A stretch of DNA of 64,000 nt from an uncultured Alphaproteobacteria bacterium (GTDB taxonomy: Bacteria; Pseudomonadota; Alphaproteobacteria; GCA-2731375), in contig CATOSZ010000001.1 in NCBI GenBank assembly GCA_951812805.1, positions 1,054,001 to 1,118,000 of the forward strand, given 5' to 3'. Both the position numbers and the translations under genes were made by a program. Each line of letters starts with the position of its first letter. The stretch's first letter is position 1. The notes under the pieces are model-generated. The model made no database searches. It saw only the letters and a list, made by a program, of their open reading frames with translations, and was not told the DNA's origin. Of this stretch, positions 45,954 to 55,971 are shown piece by piece.

Positions 45954-47819
45954 CGCGGCAGGATCGGACAGGGTCAGGCCGCCCGCCTTCGTCACGGCCA
46001 CGCCGTTGCGCAGTGCCGCAACGGCAATCTCGTCGGACTTCGGCTTCACCGCGACGCCCTGGATCGAGGCCAGTACGGTGAATTCGGCAAACTCGCGCGT
46101 GCGCGGCACGCCATACTCCGAGGGCAGCACCGGCACCGTATAGAACAGCTCGCCGGTGTCCGGATCGTGCACCGGAACCCGCTTGCCGGTATCGATGACG
46201 GGCAAAAAGACCCGCGCGCCGCCCGCCGCCTTCATTTGCCGGACGGTGGCGATCGCCCGCTTGGGCGGCCGCCGCTCGCGCTGCGTCGCCAGAAACCAGA
46301 TCGGACCCTCGCGCCGGAGGCCGGCGGTCAGGCCGTCGCGCAGCCGCAGACGCAGAATGGTCGCGCCCGAATAACGCAGTTGCTCAATTCGCTGCAACGG
46401 ACCGTCTCGCGCGGCCAGGCCGGCCAGGTCCGGCTGATCGTGCCGGTCGAACACGAGCCAGACGTCGTCGCGCCAGGCATAGGCCGCCGCCGCGACGGGC
46501 ACCGGCCATTGGAAGCGCATGTCCATCCCCTCCCCCGTCTCGGCCAGGCGGATCGACAGTCCGTTCGGATTGCCGACGACGACGGCTTTCGGTCTATCGC
46601 CGGCCGTGGCGGCCGCCGGGGTCGCTGCCTCATCCACCGTCGGGCCCGGCGCGGAGGGCGATCGTGGCGTCTTGCCGGTGGCGCCCACGCCGTCGCGGTG
46701 CAGACGCATCGGCTTGCCGGTCGCCGGCGCCCGTCGACTTTCGCTCGGCGCCACGACGGAGATCTTGACCCGGGTTTCGGAGAGCTCCTTGGCGATCTGG
46801 TCCCGCGCCTCGTAGAGGGCCGCCAGTTCAGGATCCGAGGCTTGGGCTGCTGGCTTTGTTGGCGGGGCCGTTGGCCGTTTTGGACCTGCGGGCCGGCTCG
46901 ATTTTTTCGGTGCGGACGACACCGCCGGTGCCGCCTTGGGCGCCGGGGCCGGGCGGGCCGGCTCGGCGGCGACGGGGGCCGCTTCGACCCGCTTCGGTCC
47001 CGCGTCGCTCGCCAGTTTGCGCCGAACGGGTGCCGGCTTTTCCGGAGCGGGTTTGGCGGGCGCCGGCTTGGCGATCTCCGTCGGCTTCGGCGCGGGCGGA
47101 GACGGCTTCGGCTTGCCGGTCGTCTTCGGCGCCGCGGCGGTGCGCGATATGTCGACGACGACGCGTCGATCCTCGACCCGGAAATGACGTGCCTCAGCCG
47201 CCCGGGTCAGCTCGATGCTGACCACGGTTTCCCCGCCCTCCACCGACGCACGGACATCGCGGACCAGGGGCAGGCCGGTTCGCCGCACCTGGCCGAGATC
47301 CAAATTCGCCGGCGCGGCGAACCGGGCCTCGATCCGTTTGCCCTCCTGGCGAAAGCGATAGTCGACCTTGCGCGGCCAATCGAAGACCAGGCGCTCGAAG
47401 GCCGCGTGCTCGCCGGCCCGCACCGACACTTTCGGCACATCCGCGGGCGTTGCCTGTGCCCCTCGGGGCCGCAAGTCGTAGACGACCGAGGTGCCGGAGA
47501 GGAAGGTCGTCGTCGTCACGGGCTGGGCCAGCGAAAGACGGACACCAAGCCCGTCCGCCGTCGCCCGCGCCGTCTTCACGTAGGCGCGTAGACGACGGGG
47601 CAGCCGGTCGTAGCTCGCCTCGATCTTTCGCTCGAACCGGATGACCAGACTATCGCCTGATTGTTCGACGCGATGCGTCACCGGCGCCTTCCAATCGAAG
47701 ACGATGCGGGCGAAATCGGCATGCAGGCCCGTGCGCACCGTGACCGGCTCCGCCCACGCCGGCGCTGCCATTGTGACGAAGGCGGCCAATGCCGTGCCTA
47801 TCGTGAACTTTCTAACCAT
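45944..47819 (-). pseudogene. N-terminal part of the AMIN/TPR motility protein, cut by an IS
   Basis: About 625 residues from ATG 47819, whose codons overlap the stop of the MotB-like gene. Signal peptide VRKFTIGTALAAFVTMAAPA, then two AMIN-like repeats (HADFARIVFDWKAPVTHRV and HAAFERLVFDWPRKVDYRF), a long Pro/Ala/Lys-rich linker (about 240-345), a coiled coil, and a third beta repeat region. AMIN domains bind peptidoglycan or envelope complexes. With the 3' part the intact protein would be about 1203 aa. In related bacteria such large proteins follow motB-like genes, so an envelope-side motor role is inferred. Now truncated, unless it is still made as a fragment. Confidence 0.88.
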
Positions 47820-48540
47820 TGCCGTCCCCCTCCATCGGGGCATCGCGAAGCACCACCAGATCGACGCGGGCGCCGAGCCGCAAGCGACGGTGGGCCTCGA
47901 TCCGGGGTGAGATTTCGTAGAACCGTCCGGCGCCGAGGCCGGCGGCGCGCAGGTTGAGGAGCCGTCCTTCGGCCGCGATCACGTCGGCGACCGCCAGGGC
48001 GCGGGCGAGTGTGAGGCGCCAGAGCGCGCCTTCGTCCCCGTCGTCGCCCCGCGGCACGCCGTGGCCTTCGACCTCGACCTGATTGCCGATGAAGCGCAGC
48101 GCGCCGGCCAGCAGCAGGACGGAATGGCGCGCGTCCGACGCGAGTTCGGCGCTGGCGGGGCGGAACATCCGGTCGCCCGGCAACGACAGCACCAGGCGAT
48201 CGTCCAGCCGCTGTAGCACCGCGTCCCCCAGCAACGGATCGGCTCGCAGCTTCTCGCTCAGCACCGCCTCCAAATAGCCGAGTTCGACCGCGCCGACGCG
48301 GTGCGCGTGCTCGGCTTGCGGCTCTTGCACCAGGCGCACCTCCCGCCATTCCTCGCGCGGGCTCAACCGGTCGGTCATCGCCTCGACCAGGCTTTCCCAG
48401 GCATCCAGGCGGATCTGCGACATCGAGAAGACGAGCACGAAGAACGTCAGCATCAAGGCCAGCAAATCGGAGAAGGTCACCAGCCAGGCGTCCCGGGCGC
48501 CGGGATCGGGTTCACGCTCGGGCGGGGGGACCGGCATCAT
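47812..48540 (-). CDS. MotB-like flagellar motor protein (OmpA-type)
   Basis: 242 residues. N-terminal stator helix DAWLVTFSDLLALMLTFFVL with the MotB-type Asp in the membrane, followed by VFSMSQI, a plug-like region, then an OmpA-like peptidoglycan-binding domain (LRFIGNQVEVEGHGVPRGDD and LALAVADVIAA-type helix). It overlaps the 226-aa gene upstream and the large AMIN/TPR gene downstream. No motA-like gene is in the window, so it may pair with another channel protein or serve as an accessory stator factor. Confidence 0.82.
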   Translation of the reverse strand: MMPVPPPEREPDPGARDAWLVTFSDLLALMLTFFVLVFSMSQIRLDAWESLVEAMTDRLSPREEWREVRLVQEPQAEHAHRVGAVELGYLEAVLSEKLRADPLLGDAVLQRLDDRLVLSLPGDRMFRPASAELASDARHSVLLLAGALRFIGNQVEVEGHGVPRGDDGDEGALWRLTLARALAVADVIAAEGRLLNLRAAGLGAGRFYEISPRIEAHRRLRLGARVDLVVLRDAPMEGDGNG

Positions 48541-49217
48541 GGCGCCAACCCGCCGAAATCAAGGATCGCATCGCCGAGCGGGCGATCGAAGAAGGTCAGC
48601 CGCGCATGGCCGATCGGCGCCTCACCGAGGGCGAGACGGATCGACGAGGCCGGCACGCCCTGGGCCCGCAGGCTGGTCGCAAAGGCGGCGAGACGGTCCA
48701 TCAGGAAGCGGCGCTCGGGCGCCCGCTCGCGGCCGAGATCGGGTCCGGCCCCCAGGCGGAGCTCGACTTCGAAGCGGCGGCCCGCCTCGTCCCGGGTCAG
48801 GTTGTCCGCCATGGCGGCGAGGATGTCGACGGTGCGCGAATGCATCTCGGCGCGCGACCAGCGGAACAGGTAGCTCGCCGGCACCGCCGCCTCCAACACC
48901 GCGCCGGCGCGCGTCAACTCGGTCGTCTTCAGAGGGACGCTCGGCTCGAACATGCCCTCCAGCCCCTCCTGGAAACTGGCACCGCTGGTGAACAGGCCCG
49001 CGCGCGTGCCGGCGGCGGTATGGTCGCTCGGCGTGTCGCGCCCCGAACTGAAGGTGGCCGCCACGCTGCCCACGGCCATTTCCACGCGAAGCTGCTCGAC
49101 GCTCGAGAGGGCGTTCAACAGGATGAAGAAACCCAGCATCAGCAGAAAGATCGAGAGGAAGACGATCACGTTCGGATCGCGCCGCCTGGCCGCCGGAGTG
49201 TTCGCCGGCTGGTCCAT
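48537..49217 (-). CDS. Second MotB-like single-span membrane protein
   Basis: 226 residues. One N-terminal helix (VIVFLSIFLLMLGFFILLNA, about 18-37) and a periplasmic domain with weak OmpA-like pattern near the C-terminus (LRAQGVPASSIRLALGEAPI). It lacks the membrane Asp typical of MotB, so it cannot conduct protons by itself. It lies 6 bases after cheZ and overlaps the next gene by 4 bases; a heteromeric partner of the 242-aa MotB-like protein is likely. Confidence 0.7.
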   Translation of the reverse strand: MDQPANTPAARRRDPNVIVFLSIFLLMLGFFILLNALSSVEQLRVEMAVGSVAATFSSGRDTPSDHTAAGTRAGLFTSGASFQEGLEGMFEPSVPLKTTELTRAGAVLEAAVPASYLFRWSRAEMHSRTVDILAAMADNLTRDEAGRRFEVELRLGAGPDLGRERAPERRFLMDRLAAFATSLRAQGVPASSIRLALGEAPIGHARLTFFDRPLGDAILDFGGLAP

Positions 49218-49223
49218 CGGAAC

Positions 49224-49865
49224 TCAGTCGAAACTCGCCAGAAGGGCGTCGATGTCGTCCTGATTGTTGGCGGCATCGGGCATCGAGGGGCCGTTCAACA
49301 GGCCGCCGTCTTCACCATCCGCGACGTCCTCGACGGCGGCGCGCGGCGACGTGCCCTCACTGACATCGGCGAGGTTGGCCAGTTTGTCCTCGATGGTCTT
49401 CAGGAGGTTGACGACCTTGGAAATTCGTTGCCCGGTGATGTCCTGAAAGCTCGAGGCCTCGTAGATCCGCGTCGCCAAACCCCGGATCACATCACCGCGC
49501 GCAACATCGCCTTCTTCCTCGACGAGGGCCTCCAACGATTCGGCGACATCGAGGATGGTGTCCGTTGCGTCCGCCGTGGCGTTCACGACCTCGTCCAACT
49601 CATCGGACGCGGGGCGGATCTGCTCCTGGCGAATGCGGTCGGGCTGGATCGAGGCGATCTCGGCCCGGGTGATGCGAATGAAGTCGACCAGCTCCGACAA
49701 CTCGTCGTGCAGCTTCAGGTCGGCGAGATTGATGTCCCCCTCGATCGAGGTCATCAGGCAATGGACGACGTCGGCGACATCGTCCAGGGAAACGGCCCCG
49801 CCGTTCGCCTCGCGCAACGCCTCGACATTGCGCAGAAAGCCATCCGCATTACCCGCGATATTCAT
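49224..49865 (-). CDS. cheZ: CheZ-type chemotaxis phosphatase
   Basis: 213 residues. The central helix hairpin has the CheZ active-site motif EASSFQDITGQRISKVVNLL with the catalytic Gln. The C-terminal end NNQDDIDALLASFD is the CheY-P-docking peptide and is strikingly like the FliM peptide LNQDEIDSLLGF in this window. It dephosphorylates CheY-P to reset motor direction. First gene of the cheZ-MotB-like-AMIN/TPR operon. Confidence 0.88.
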   Translation of the reverse strand: MNIAGNADGFLRNVEALREANGGAVSLDDVADVVHCLMTSIEGDINLADLKLHDELSELVDFIRITRAEIASIQPDRIRQEQIRPASDELDEVVNATADATDTILDVAESLEALVEEEGDVARGDVIRGLATRIYEASSFQDITGQRISKVVNLLKTIEDKLANLADVSEGTSPRAAVEDVADGEDGGLLNGPSMPDAANNQDDIDALLASFD

Positions 49866-49942
49866 GTCCCACCACCCGTTTCGCCTTTGAATTCAGGCGC
49901 CCGGCACTCGGCCAAGCTCGGCAAAGTTTACCGGGAGAACGG

Positions 49943-49957
49943 TTAACCGGCGGTAAA
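49943..49957. promoter_or_regulatory. CtrA-like half-site pair upstream of cheZ
   Basis: TTAA (49943-49946), seven bases, then TAAA (49954-49957): the CtrA spacing with one mismatch in the second half. 78 bases upstream of the cheZ start. A tentative call. Confidence 0.3.
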
Positions 49958-49979
49958 TGCGGAGTGTGAGAAACGCGGG

Positions 49980-50867
49980 CTAGATCCCGAGGCGGGCCTG
50001 GATCGCCGTGCGGAAACGGGTGATGACGTCAATATGGGCCTGGGCGCCGCGCCGGCCGGCACGCATGCCGTCGATCGAGACATGGCTGCAGCCGAGTTCG
50101 ATCAGGCCCGCGGCCTCCGCCGCCCAGTCCTCGGGCTCCCGCTCACCGGTCATCACCCAGGCCTCGATCGGGAAATCGGCCGGATCGCGGCCGGCCTCCT
50201 CCAGGTAGCGATGCATGGTGGCGACAATCTCCGAGTTGCGCGGATCGCCGCGATCGAGATCGGCGAGCCAGCCGTCCCCCAGCGCCGCGATACGCCGCAA
50301 CACCGGGTCCGCGCCGCCGCCGAACCAGACCGGAATCGTCCCGCCGACCGGCAGGGGTTTGATGCCGGCATCGGTGATGGTGTGCCAACGCCCGGAATAG
50401 CTGACGCTCTCCCCCGACCAGAGCGCGCGCATGACCTCGACCTGTTCGGCCGACCGCCGGCCACGATCGCGAAAATTCTCGCCGAGCGCCTCGTACTCGG
50501 CCTCGTTCCAGCCGATGCCGACGCCCAGACGGAACCGGCCACCACTCAACACGTTGAGGGCGGCGGCTTGTTTGGCGACGAGCGCAGTCTGGCGCTGGGG
50601 CAAGATGAGGACCGCGGTCGCGAACTCGATCCGCGTCGTCACCGCGGCCAGGTGCGAGAACAGCACGAAGGGCTCGTGGAAATCATCGGCGCTGGAGAAC
50701 GGACCGCTCCAGCCCGGACGGCTCGCCGGATTGGCGCCCAGCACATGCTCGAAGGCGAGCATGTGGTCGTAACCGAGCCCCTCCGCCGTCTGGGCATAGT
50801 CGCGGATCGCGATCGGATCCGTGCCGATCTCGGTCTGGGGAAAGATCACGCCGAGCTCGGTGGCCAT
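49980..50867 (-). CDS. LLM class flavin-dependent oxidoreductase
   Basis: 295 residues. Luciferase-like TIM barrel with the F420/FMN-type pattern of the TIGR03619 group: ATELGVIFPQTEIGTDPIAI, AFEHVLGANPASRPGW, KQAAALNVLSGGRFRLGVGI and GWNEAEYEALGENF. Alphaproteobacteria usually use FMNH2 or F420 in these enzymes. Substrate unknown. Followed on the same strand by the proteins described above (cheZ group is upstream on the coordinate scale but separately transcribed). Confidence 0.88.
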   Translation of the reverse strand: MATELGVIFPQTEIGTDPIAIRDYAQTAEGLGYDHMLAFEHVLGANPASRPGWSGPFSSADDFHEPFVLFSHLAAVTTRIEFATAVLILPQRQTALVAKQAAALNVLSGGRFRLGVGIGWNEAEYEALGENFRDRGRRSAEQVEVMRALWSGESVSYSGRWHTITDAGIKPLPVGGTIPVWFGGGADPVLRRIAALGDGWLADLDRGDPRNSEIVATMHRYLEEAGRDPADFPIEAWVMTGEREPEDWAAEAAGLIELGCSHVSIDGMRAGRRGAQAHIDVITRFRTAIQARLGI

Positions 50868-50903
50868 TCTCGCCTCCTCGGGGTTCGACGGCCGGGTCGG
50901 CCG

Positions 50904-51218
50904 TCAGCTGGAATCGGCCCGCGCCTTCGTCGCCATCAAGGCTTCGTGCACGTCGGCCGGCTTTGCCGTCTTGTCGAAAACCAGGGAGAGATCGACCGTC
51001 TTTTCCGCAACCGCCTTGGCCAGGGTCGCGGCATCCTTTGCCGGCATCGCCTTCAGCGTGCCCTGAAAATCGTCGCGTTGGCGCTGGTGCAACTCGGCAT
51101 CGAACAGCAGGGCCGAAGCGAAACGCGAAAGGGCGCGGCGCTCGGTGATGCTTTTCCAATACAGGCGGACGAAGTACAGCAGGTAGATGACCACCATGAC
51201 ATAGACGAAATTTTCCAA
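50904..51218 (-). CDS. Small membrane-anchored protein, TTG start
   Basis: 104 residues beginning at TTG 51218, with GGAGG 7 bases upstream, giving MENFVYVMVVIYLLYFVRLY: an N-terminal helix (about 3-20), then a soluble, Lys/Ala-rich helical part with ALLFDAELHQRQRDDFQGTL. A longer frame up to 51320 lacks a ribosome site and would add an Arg-rich tail. I do not recognise a family. It lies 36 bases before the LLM oxidoreductase gene. Confidence 0.55.
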   Translation of the reverse strand: MENFVYVMVVIYLLYFVRLYWKSITERRALSRFASALLFDAELHQRQRDDFQGTLKAMPAKDAATLAKAVAEKTVDLSLVFDKTAKPADVHEALMATKARADSS

Positions 51219-51347
51219 CGCTCGACCTCCGCTTCCCCCATCCCAGGCGCCCGCCGGTCCTCGACGTCGGTGGCGCCATGGCCTTCGGCGCATGATGTCC
51301 ACTCTGACGACGCCTCGCAAGACCCCCTCCCCCGCTTTTCAGGCCCG

Positions 51348-52376
51348 TCAGGCACCGGGCCAGGTATCGCTCAAGCGATAACCGCCGGGCCAGGGATCGG
51401 ACGGATCGAGCAATAATTGATGCGTACCCGTAATCCAGGCCCGCCCTGAGATCGAAGGCCGGATCGCCGGGCGCCCGCCGACGTTCGCCAGCGCCTCGAT
51501 CCGGCAGTCGAAACGCGAATCGATGAGGGAACGGCCGATAAACGGCTCTCCTTCCGCCAACTCCCCCCTGGCGTGAAGGACCGCCATGCGGGCCGAGCAA
51601 CCGGTACCGCAGGGCGAGCGGTCGATTTTGCCGGGTTCGATGGCGACGGCGTTTCGGCCGCTGGCGATGCCGTCTTCCCGGACGAGCGGGCCGGCGACCT
51701 GGCAGAACGAGAAATGGGCCCAGTCCGGTTGTTCGGGGTGGGAAAATCCCAGCTGCTGGTTCGCCGCCGCCGTGATGCGGACACCCAGCTCAGCAATCTC
51801 GCGCGCCTCCGACGGGCGGAGTTCGAAGCCGAGACGGGCCGCGTCGACGATGACGAAGCTGTCGCCGCCATAGGCGGTATCGACGGTGATCGTGCCGAGG
51901 CCCGCGACCTCGAGCGGGGCGTCGAGCCGGTCGACGAAGGAGGCGACGTTGGTGAGCCGCACGGCCTCGACCCGGCCCTGCCGGCAGCGGGCGACGACCT
52001 CGACCAAACCGCCCGGCGGCTCCAACAGGAGACGGGTCTCTGGCTCCGTCATCTCGACGATGCCGGTTTCCAGTAACACCGTGGCGACGCAAATGCCGTT
52101 CGAGCCGGACATCGGCGGATTGTGCGCCGGCTCCATGATGATCCAGCCCATGGCGGCGCGCGGATCTACGGGTGGCACCAGCAGGTTGACATGGCGGAAG
52201 ACGCCGCCGCGCGGCTCGTTCAGCACAAAGTTCCGCAACGTCTCGTCCTCGGCGAGGGCTCGTGACTGCGCCCACACGCTCGCGCCCGGCGGCGGTGCAA
52301 CGCCGCCGACGATGACGTCGCCGACTTCGCCTTCCGCGTGGCAGGAAACGACGTGAACGGTTTTCGACGATCGCAT
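51348..52376 (-). CDS. Proline racemase superfamily enzyme with Ser/Cys active-site pair
   Basis: 342 residues. Two active-site regions: [12 protein letters not shown], with Ser where proline racemase has Cys, and [13 protein letters not shown], with the second Cys. Family members with Cys/Cys are proline racemases or 4-hydroxyproline epimerases; Cys/Thr pairs are trans-3-hydroxyproline dehydratases; Ser/Cys pairs occur in a group reported to act as hydroxyproline epimerases or dehydratases. The sequence therefore excludes ordinary proline racemase but does not settle the reaction. No hydroxyproline genes are adjacent. Confidence 0.85.
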   Translation of the reverse strand: MRSSKTVHVVSCHAEGEVGDVIVGGVAPPPGASVWAQSRALAEDETLRNFVLNEPRGGVFRHVNLLVPPVDPRAAMGWIIMEPAHNPPMSGSNGICVATVLLETGIVEMTEPETRLLLEPPGGLVEVVARCRQGRVEAVRLTNVASFVDRLDAPLEVAGLGTITVDTAYGGDSFVIVDAARLGFELRPSEAREIAELGVRITAAANQQLGFSHPEQPDWAHFSFCQVAGPLVREDGIASGRNAVAIEPGKIDRSPCGTGCSARMAVLHARGELAEGEPFIGRSLIDSRFDCRIEALANVGGRPAIRPSISGRAWITGTHQLLLDPSDPWPGGYRLSDTWPGA

Positions 52377-52446
52377 GGCTGGCTCCCCTTCCCGGCGCCC
52401 CGGCCGTTAACACACCTGCCGGCCGCTCTCGGTTAGACTACACGCC

Positions 52447-53190
52447 ATGACACGCGTAGCGATCTACAGCGACCTGCATCTTGAGTTCGAGGATTGGGCC
52501 CCGCCCGCCCTCGACGTCGATCTCGTCGTCCTGGCGGGCGACATCCACACGGGCACCCAGGGCGTCCTTTGGGCCAAGCGCGCGTTCTCCGCGCCGGTCA
52601 TCTATGTCCCGGGCAACCATGAGTTCTATGGCCACGAGCTCGATCGCCTGCCGGCGGAGCTGCGTCTGGCCGCGGGCGACAGCCATGTCCATGTGCTGGA
52701 CGGGGAACGGATCGAATGCGCCGGCCTGACGGTCGCGGGCGTCACGCTCTGGACCGACTTCGATGGTGAGGATCCGGCGGTGTTGGACATGTCGCGCCGG
52801 GCGATGGCGGACTACGAGCTCATTACCCTCGCCGACCAGGACCGCCGCGCCTTGCCGGGGGACATGCTGGCGCTGCATCACCGGGGCCGGGAATGGCTCG
52901 CCGGCCTGCCGCCCTGCGACATCGTCGTCACCCATCACGCGCCGAGCCATCGCTCCGTCAGTCCCCGGTTCCAGGGACATTTCCTGAACGGCGCCTTCGC
53001 CTCCGATCTCGATTCCTTGATTCTGGCGATGGCCCCATCGCTCTGGATCCACGGTCATATGCATGACGCCCGCGATTACGAGGTCGGTGGGACCCGCGTC
53101 GTCTGCAATCCGCGCGGCTATCCCCGCGAGCAGGGCGACTTCGACGAGGTGCTGGTGATCGATATTCCTTCTCCCGGTGGCGGGCAATAA
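52447..53190 (+). CDS. Metallophosphoesterase
   Basis: 247 residues. All calcineurin-type metal motifs are present: SDLHLE (residues about 8-13), LAGDIHTG, PGNHEFYGH, VTHHAPSH and HGHMHDARDY. The two-metal site hydrolyses phosphomono- or diesters. Similar compact proteins act on cyclic nucleotides or related small substrates; which one is not decided here. Divergent from the proline racemase-family gene; 41 bases before the stress protein gene. Confidence 0.9.
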   Translation: MTRVAIYSDLHLEFEDWAPPALDVDLVVLAGDIHTGTQGVLWAKRAFSAPVIYVPGNHEFYGHELDRLPAELRLAAGDSHVHVLDGERIECAGLTVAGVTLWTDFDGEDPAVLDMSRRAMADYELITLADQDRRALPGDMLALHHRGREWLAGLPPCDIVVTHHAPSHRSVSPRFQGHFLNGAFASDLDSLILAMAPSLWIHGHMHDARDYEVGGTRVVCNPRGYPREQGDFDEVLVIDIPSPGGGQ

Positions 53191-53231
53191 ATCCTCGATT
53201 AAGGCAGTAACATCATCGGGAGGCTTTCATC

Positions 53232-54098
53232 ATGTCGATACGATTGATCCTATGCGCTCTCGCCGGCGGCAGCGGCGACGCGGGCGCCATCACGGCGGGA
53301 CTGCGCGTCGCGCAACGCTTCGATGCCCACCTCAGGGCGGTCCACGTCACGGGCGGGCTGACGGACCATCTACCCCATGTCGATGAAAGCATGTCCCAGC
53401 GCCAGATCGCGCGCGAATTCGAAGCCATGACGGCGCGACGCAACGCCGCCGGAATCCAGGCGGAGACCAGCTTTCGCGAGGCCTGCGAGAGGACGGGCGT
53501 CCCGCTCCGCGATGCGCCCAGCGGCGCGACAGGGGCTACCGCCTCGTGGCGCGGCCTGGAGGGACGTCCCGAGGTCGTGGTGAGCGAGTTCGCCCGCACC
53601 CACGATCTCGTCGTGATGAGCGCCTTGGACCGTCACGACGTCGTGCCCGGACGCGACCTGGTCGAGGGCGCCTTGTTCGGCGCCGGGCGGCCGGTGCTGG
53701 TGGTGCCCGAAACCGTGCCCGACAGCCTCGGCGAGCGGGTCTTCATCGGCTGGAATCGCAGTGCCCAGTCGGCCCGGGCGGTGGCCGGCGGCATGGCGCT
53801 GATCGAGGCGGGCAAGCATGTCACCATCGCCTATGTCGACACCGGCGCGAAGGCGGGACCGGGCCCGGAAGACCTGGTCGAGGCCCTGCGCTGGCACGGC
53901 GTCGAGGCCAACATCCAACCCATTGCGGCGGAAGGCGGGCCGGTGCACGAGTTGCTGATTTCCCGCGCCATCGACGACGATTCGGATCTGATGATCGTGG
54001 GCGCCTATTCCCATAGCCGGCTGCGCGAGATCGTGATGGGGGGCGTCACCCGCAATATCCTGAACCACCCCCGGCTCGCCACCCTGATGGTCCATTGA
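53232..54098 (+). CDS. Universal stress protein, two-domain
   Basis: 288 residues made of two Usp-type halves. The C-terminal half has the ATP-binding pattern (LMIVGAYSHSRLREIVMGGV, TRNILNHPRLATLMVH). The N-terminal half is degenerate. The GGGAGG site lies 8 bases upstream. It is usually a stress- or starvation-response protein; the choline dehydrogenase gene follows 78 bases later. Confidence 0.88.
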   Translation: MSIRLILCALAGGSGDAGAITAGLRVAQRFDAHLRAVHVTGGLTDHLPHVDESMSQRQIAREFEAMTARRNAAGIQAETSFREACERTGVPLRDAPSGATGATASWRGLEGRPEVVVSEFARTHDLVVMSALDRHDVVPGRDLVEGALFGAGRPVLVVPETVPDSLGERVFIGWNRSAQSARAVAGGMALIEAGKHVTIAYVDTGAKAGPGPEDLVEALRWHGVEANIQPIAAEGGPVHELLISRAIDDDSDLMIVGAYSHSRLREIVMGGVTRNILNHPRLATLMVH

Positions 54099-54099
54099 T

Positions 54100-54125
54100 C
54101 GCCGGCGCCGTTGCGGGCGCCGGCG
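54100..54125 (+). terminator. GC hairpin after the stress protein gene (no T run)
   Basis: CGCCGGCGCC (54100-54109), 6-base loop, GGCGCCGGCG (54116-54125), directly after the stop. No T tract follows, so it could pause, protect or weakly terminate transcription. Confidence 0.4.
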
Positions 54126-54176
54126 GAACGCCGTAAAGCGGTAGCCGTCAACGTCCGGGAGGGGCCCAGCCGCGCC

Positions 54177-55859
54177 ATGGCGCTCGCAGCCGACTACATC
54201 ATCGTCGGCGCCGGTTCGGCCGGCGCCGCGCTCGCCCACAGGCTCTCCGAGGATGGGCGCAACCGGGTGCTGGTCGTGGAGTATGGCGGCAGCGACGCCG
54301 GGCCGTTCATCCAGATGCCGGCCGCGCTCAGCTACCCGATGAACATGGCGCGCTACGATTGGGGCTATGTCACCGAGCCCGAGCCCCATCTCGGCGGGCG
54401 CCGCCTCGCCTGTCCGCGCGGCAAGGTGATCGGCGGCTCGTCCTCGATCAACGGCATGGTCTATGTGCGGGGCCACGCCCGGGACTACGATCACTGGGAA
54501 GCGTCCGGCGCTCGTGGCTGGGGCCATGGCGACGTCCTGCCCTACTTCAAACGGATGGAGCATTGGCACGACGACGGCGGCGACGATGTCGCCGGCCGGG
54601 CCGACCCGTCCAGGCGCGGGCATGACGGGCCGCTGCACGTTAAGCGGGGGCCCCGCGACAATCCGCTGCATCGGGCGTTCATTACCGCCGGCGCCGAGGC
54701 GGGCTACGGCCTCACCGCCGACTACAACGGGGCCCGCCAGGAAGGCTTCGGCCCGATGGAGATGACGGTGTGGCGCGGGCGGCGCTGGTCCGCCGCCAAC
54801 GCCTACCTGAAGCCGGCGCTGCGGCGCGAGAATTGTGCTCTGGTTCGGGCCCGCGCGCGCCGCGTCCTGTTCGAGGGCCGCCGCGCCGTCGGGGTCGAGA
54901 TCGAGCGCGACCTCCGGATCGAGGTCGCCCAGGCCCGGGCCGAGGTGATCCTGGCGGCGAGCTCGATCAACTCACCGACCCTGTTGAAGCTATCGGGCGT
55001 CGGCCCGGGCGACGAACTTGCGGCACATGGCATCGACGTCCAGGCGAACCGCGCCGGCGTCGGCGAGAACCTGCAGGACCACCTCGAACTCTACCTGCAG
55101 TACACTTGCCGCAGGCCGATCACCCTCTATCGTCATTGGAACTGGTTCTCCAAGCTGCTGATCGGCGCCCGCTGGACATTTTTCAAGAGCGGTCTCGGCG
55201 CCTCCAACCAGTTCGAGAGCGCGGCCTTCATCCGCTCGCGCGCCGGCGTCGAGTATCCCGATATCCAGTATCATTTCCTGCCCATCGCCGTGCGCTACGA
55301 CGGACAGGCGGCAGCCGAAGGCCACGGCTTTCAGGCCCATGTCGGGCCCATGCGCTCGGCGAGCCGGGGCCATGTCCGTCTCGCCTCGCCAGATCCGGCG
55401 GCGGCGCCCCGGATCCAGTTCAACTACATGTCGAAGCCTCAGGACTGGGAGGATTTTCGCCGCTGTATCGCACTCACCCGTGAGATCTTCGCCCAGCCCG
55501 CCTTCGCCGACTATGTCGGACGCGAGATCACCCCCGGCGACGGCGTTACGGACGAGGCCGGCCTCGACGCGTTCATCCGAGATCATGTCGAAAGCGCCTA
55601 CCATCCCTGCGGGACCTGTCGCATGGGCGCGGCGGACGACCCGGGCGCCGTGGTCGATCCCGAGTGTCGGGTGATCGGTGTCGAGGGCCTGCGCGTCGCC
55701 GACAGCTCGATATTTCCCCGAATCACCAACGGTAATTTAAACGCGCCCTCGATCATGACCGGTGAAAAAGCGAGCGACCTGATCCTCGGGCGACCCCCGT
55801 TGCCGGCGAGCAACGAGGCGCCCTGGATCCACCCCCAGTGGCCCGATCGGCAACGTTAG
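54177..55859 (+). CDS. betA: Choline dehydrogenase/GMC oxidoreductase
   Basis: 560 residues. GMC family: FAD motif [20 protein letters not shown] at the N-terminus, second FAD region [20 protein letters not shown], and the C-terminal active site [19 protein letters not shown] with a His and the Asn/His region [14 protein letters not shown]. BetA oxidises choline to betaine aldehyde. The position with soxBDAG in the same window suggests choline and betaine use. The substrate could also be another alcohol. The frame is open 66 bases further upstream. Confidence 0.88.
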   Translation: MALAADYIIVGAGSAGAALAHRLSEDGRNRVLVVEYGGSDAGPFIQMPAALSYPMNMARYDWGYVTEPEPHLGGRRLACPRGKVIGGSSSINGMVYVRGHARDYDHWEASGARGWGHGDVLPYFKRMEHWHDDGGDDVAGRADPSRRGHDGPLHVKRGPRDNPLHRAFITAGAEAGYGLTADYNGARQEGFGPMEMTVWRGRRWSAANAYLKPALRRENCALVRARARRVLFEGRRAVGVEIERDLRIEVAQARAEVILAASSINSPTLLKLSGVGPGDELAAHGIDVQANRAGVGENLQDHLELYLQYTCRRPITLYRHWNWFSKLLIGARWTFFKSGLGASNQFESAAFIRSRAGVEYPDIQYHFLPIAVRYDGQAAAEGHGFQAHVGPMRSASRGHVRLASPDPAAAPRIQFNYMSKPQDWEDFRRCIALTREIFAQPAFADYVGREITPGDGVTDEAGLDAFIRDHVESAYHPCGTCRMGAADDPGAVVDPECRVIGVEGLRVADSSIFPRITNGNLNAPSIMTGEKASDLILGRPPLPASNEAPWIHPQWPDRQR

Positions 55860-55971
55860 GGCCCGGGAAAGGAAACCGCTGTAGGCTCGAGGCCGGGACC
55901 GCGCCACGTTCCGGTGTAGGCAGAACCGAAACCGCGCGCTATCCTCCACCCGATCGTCCGCGATCCAGTGC

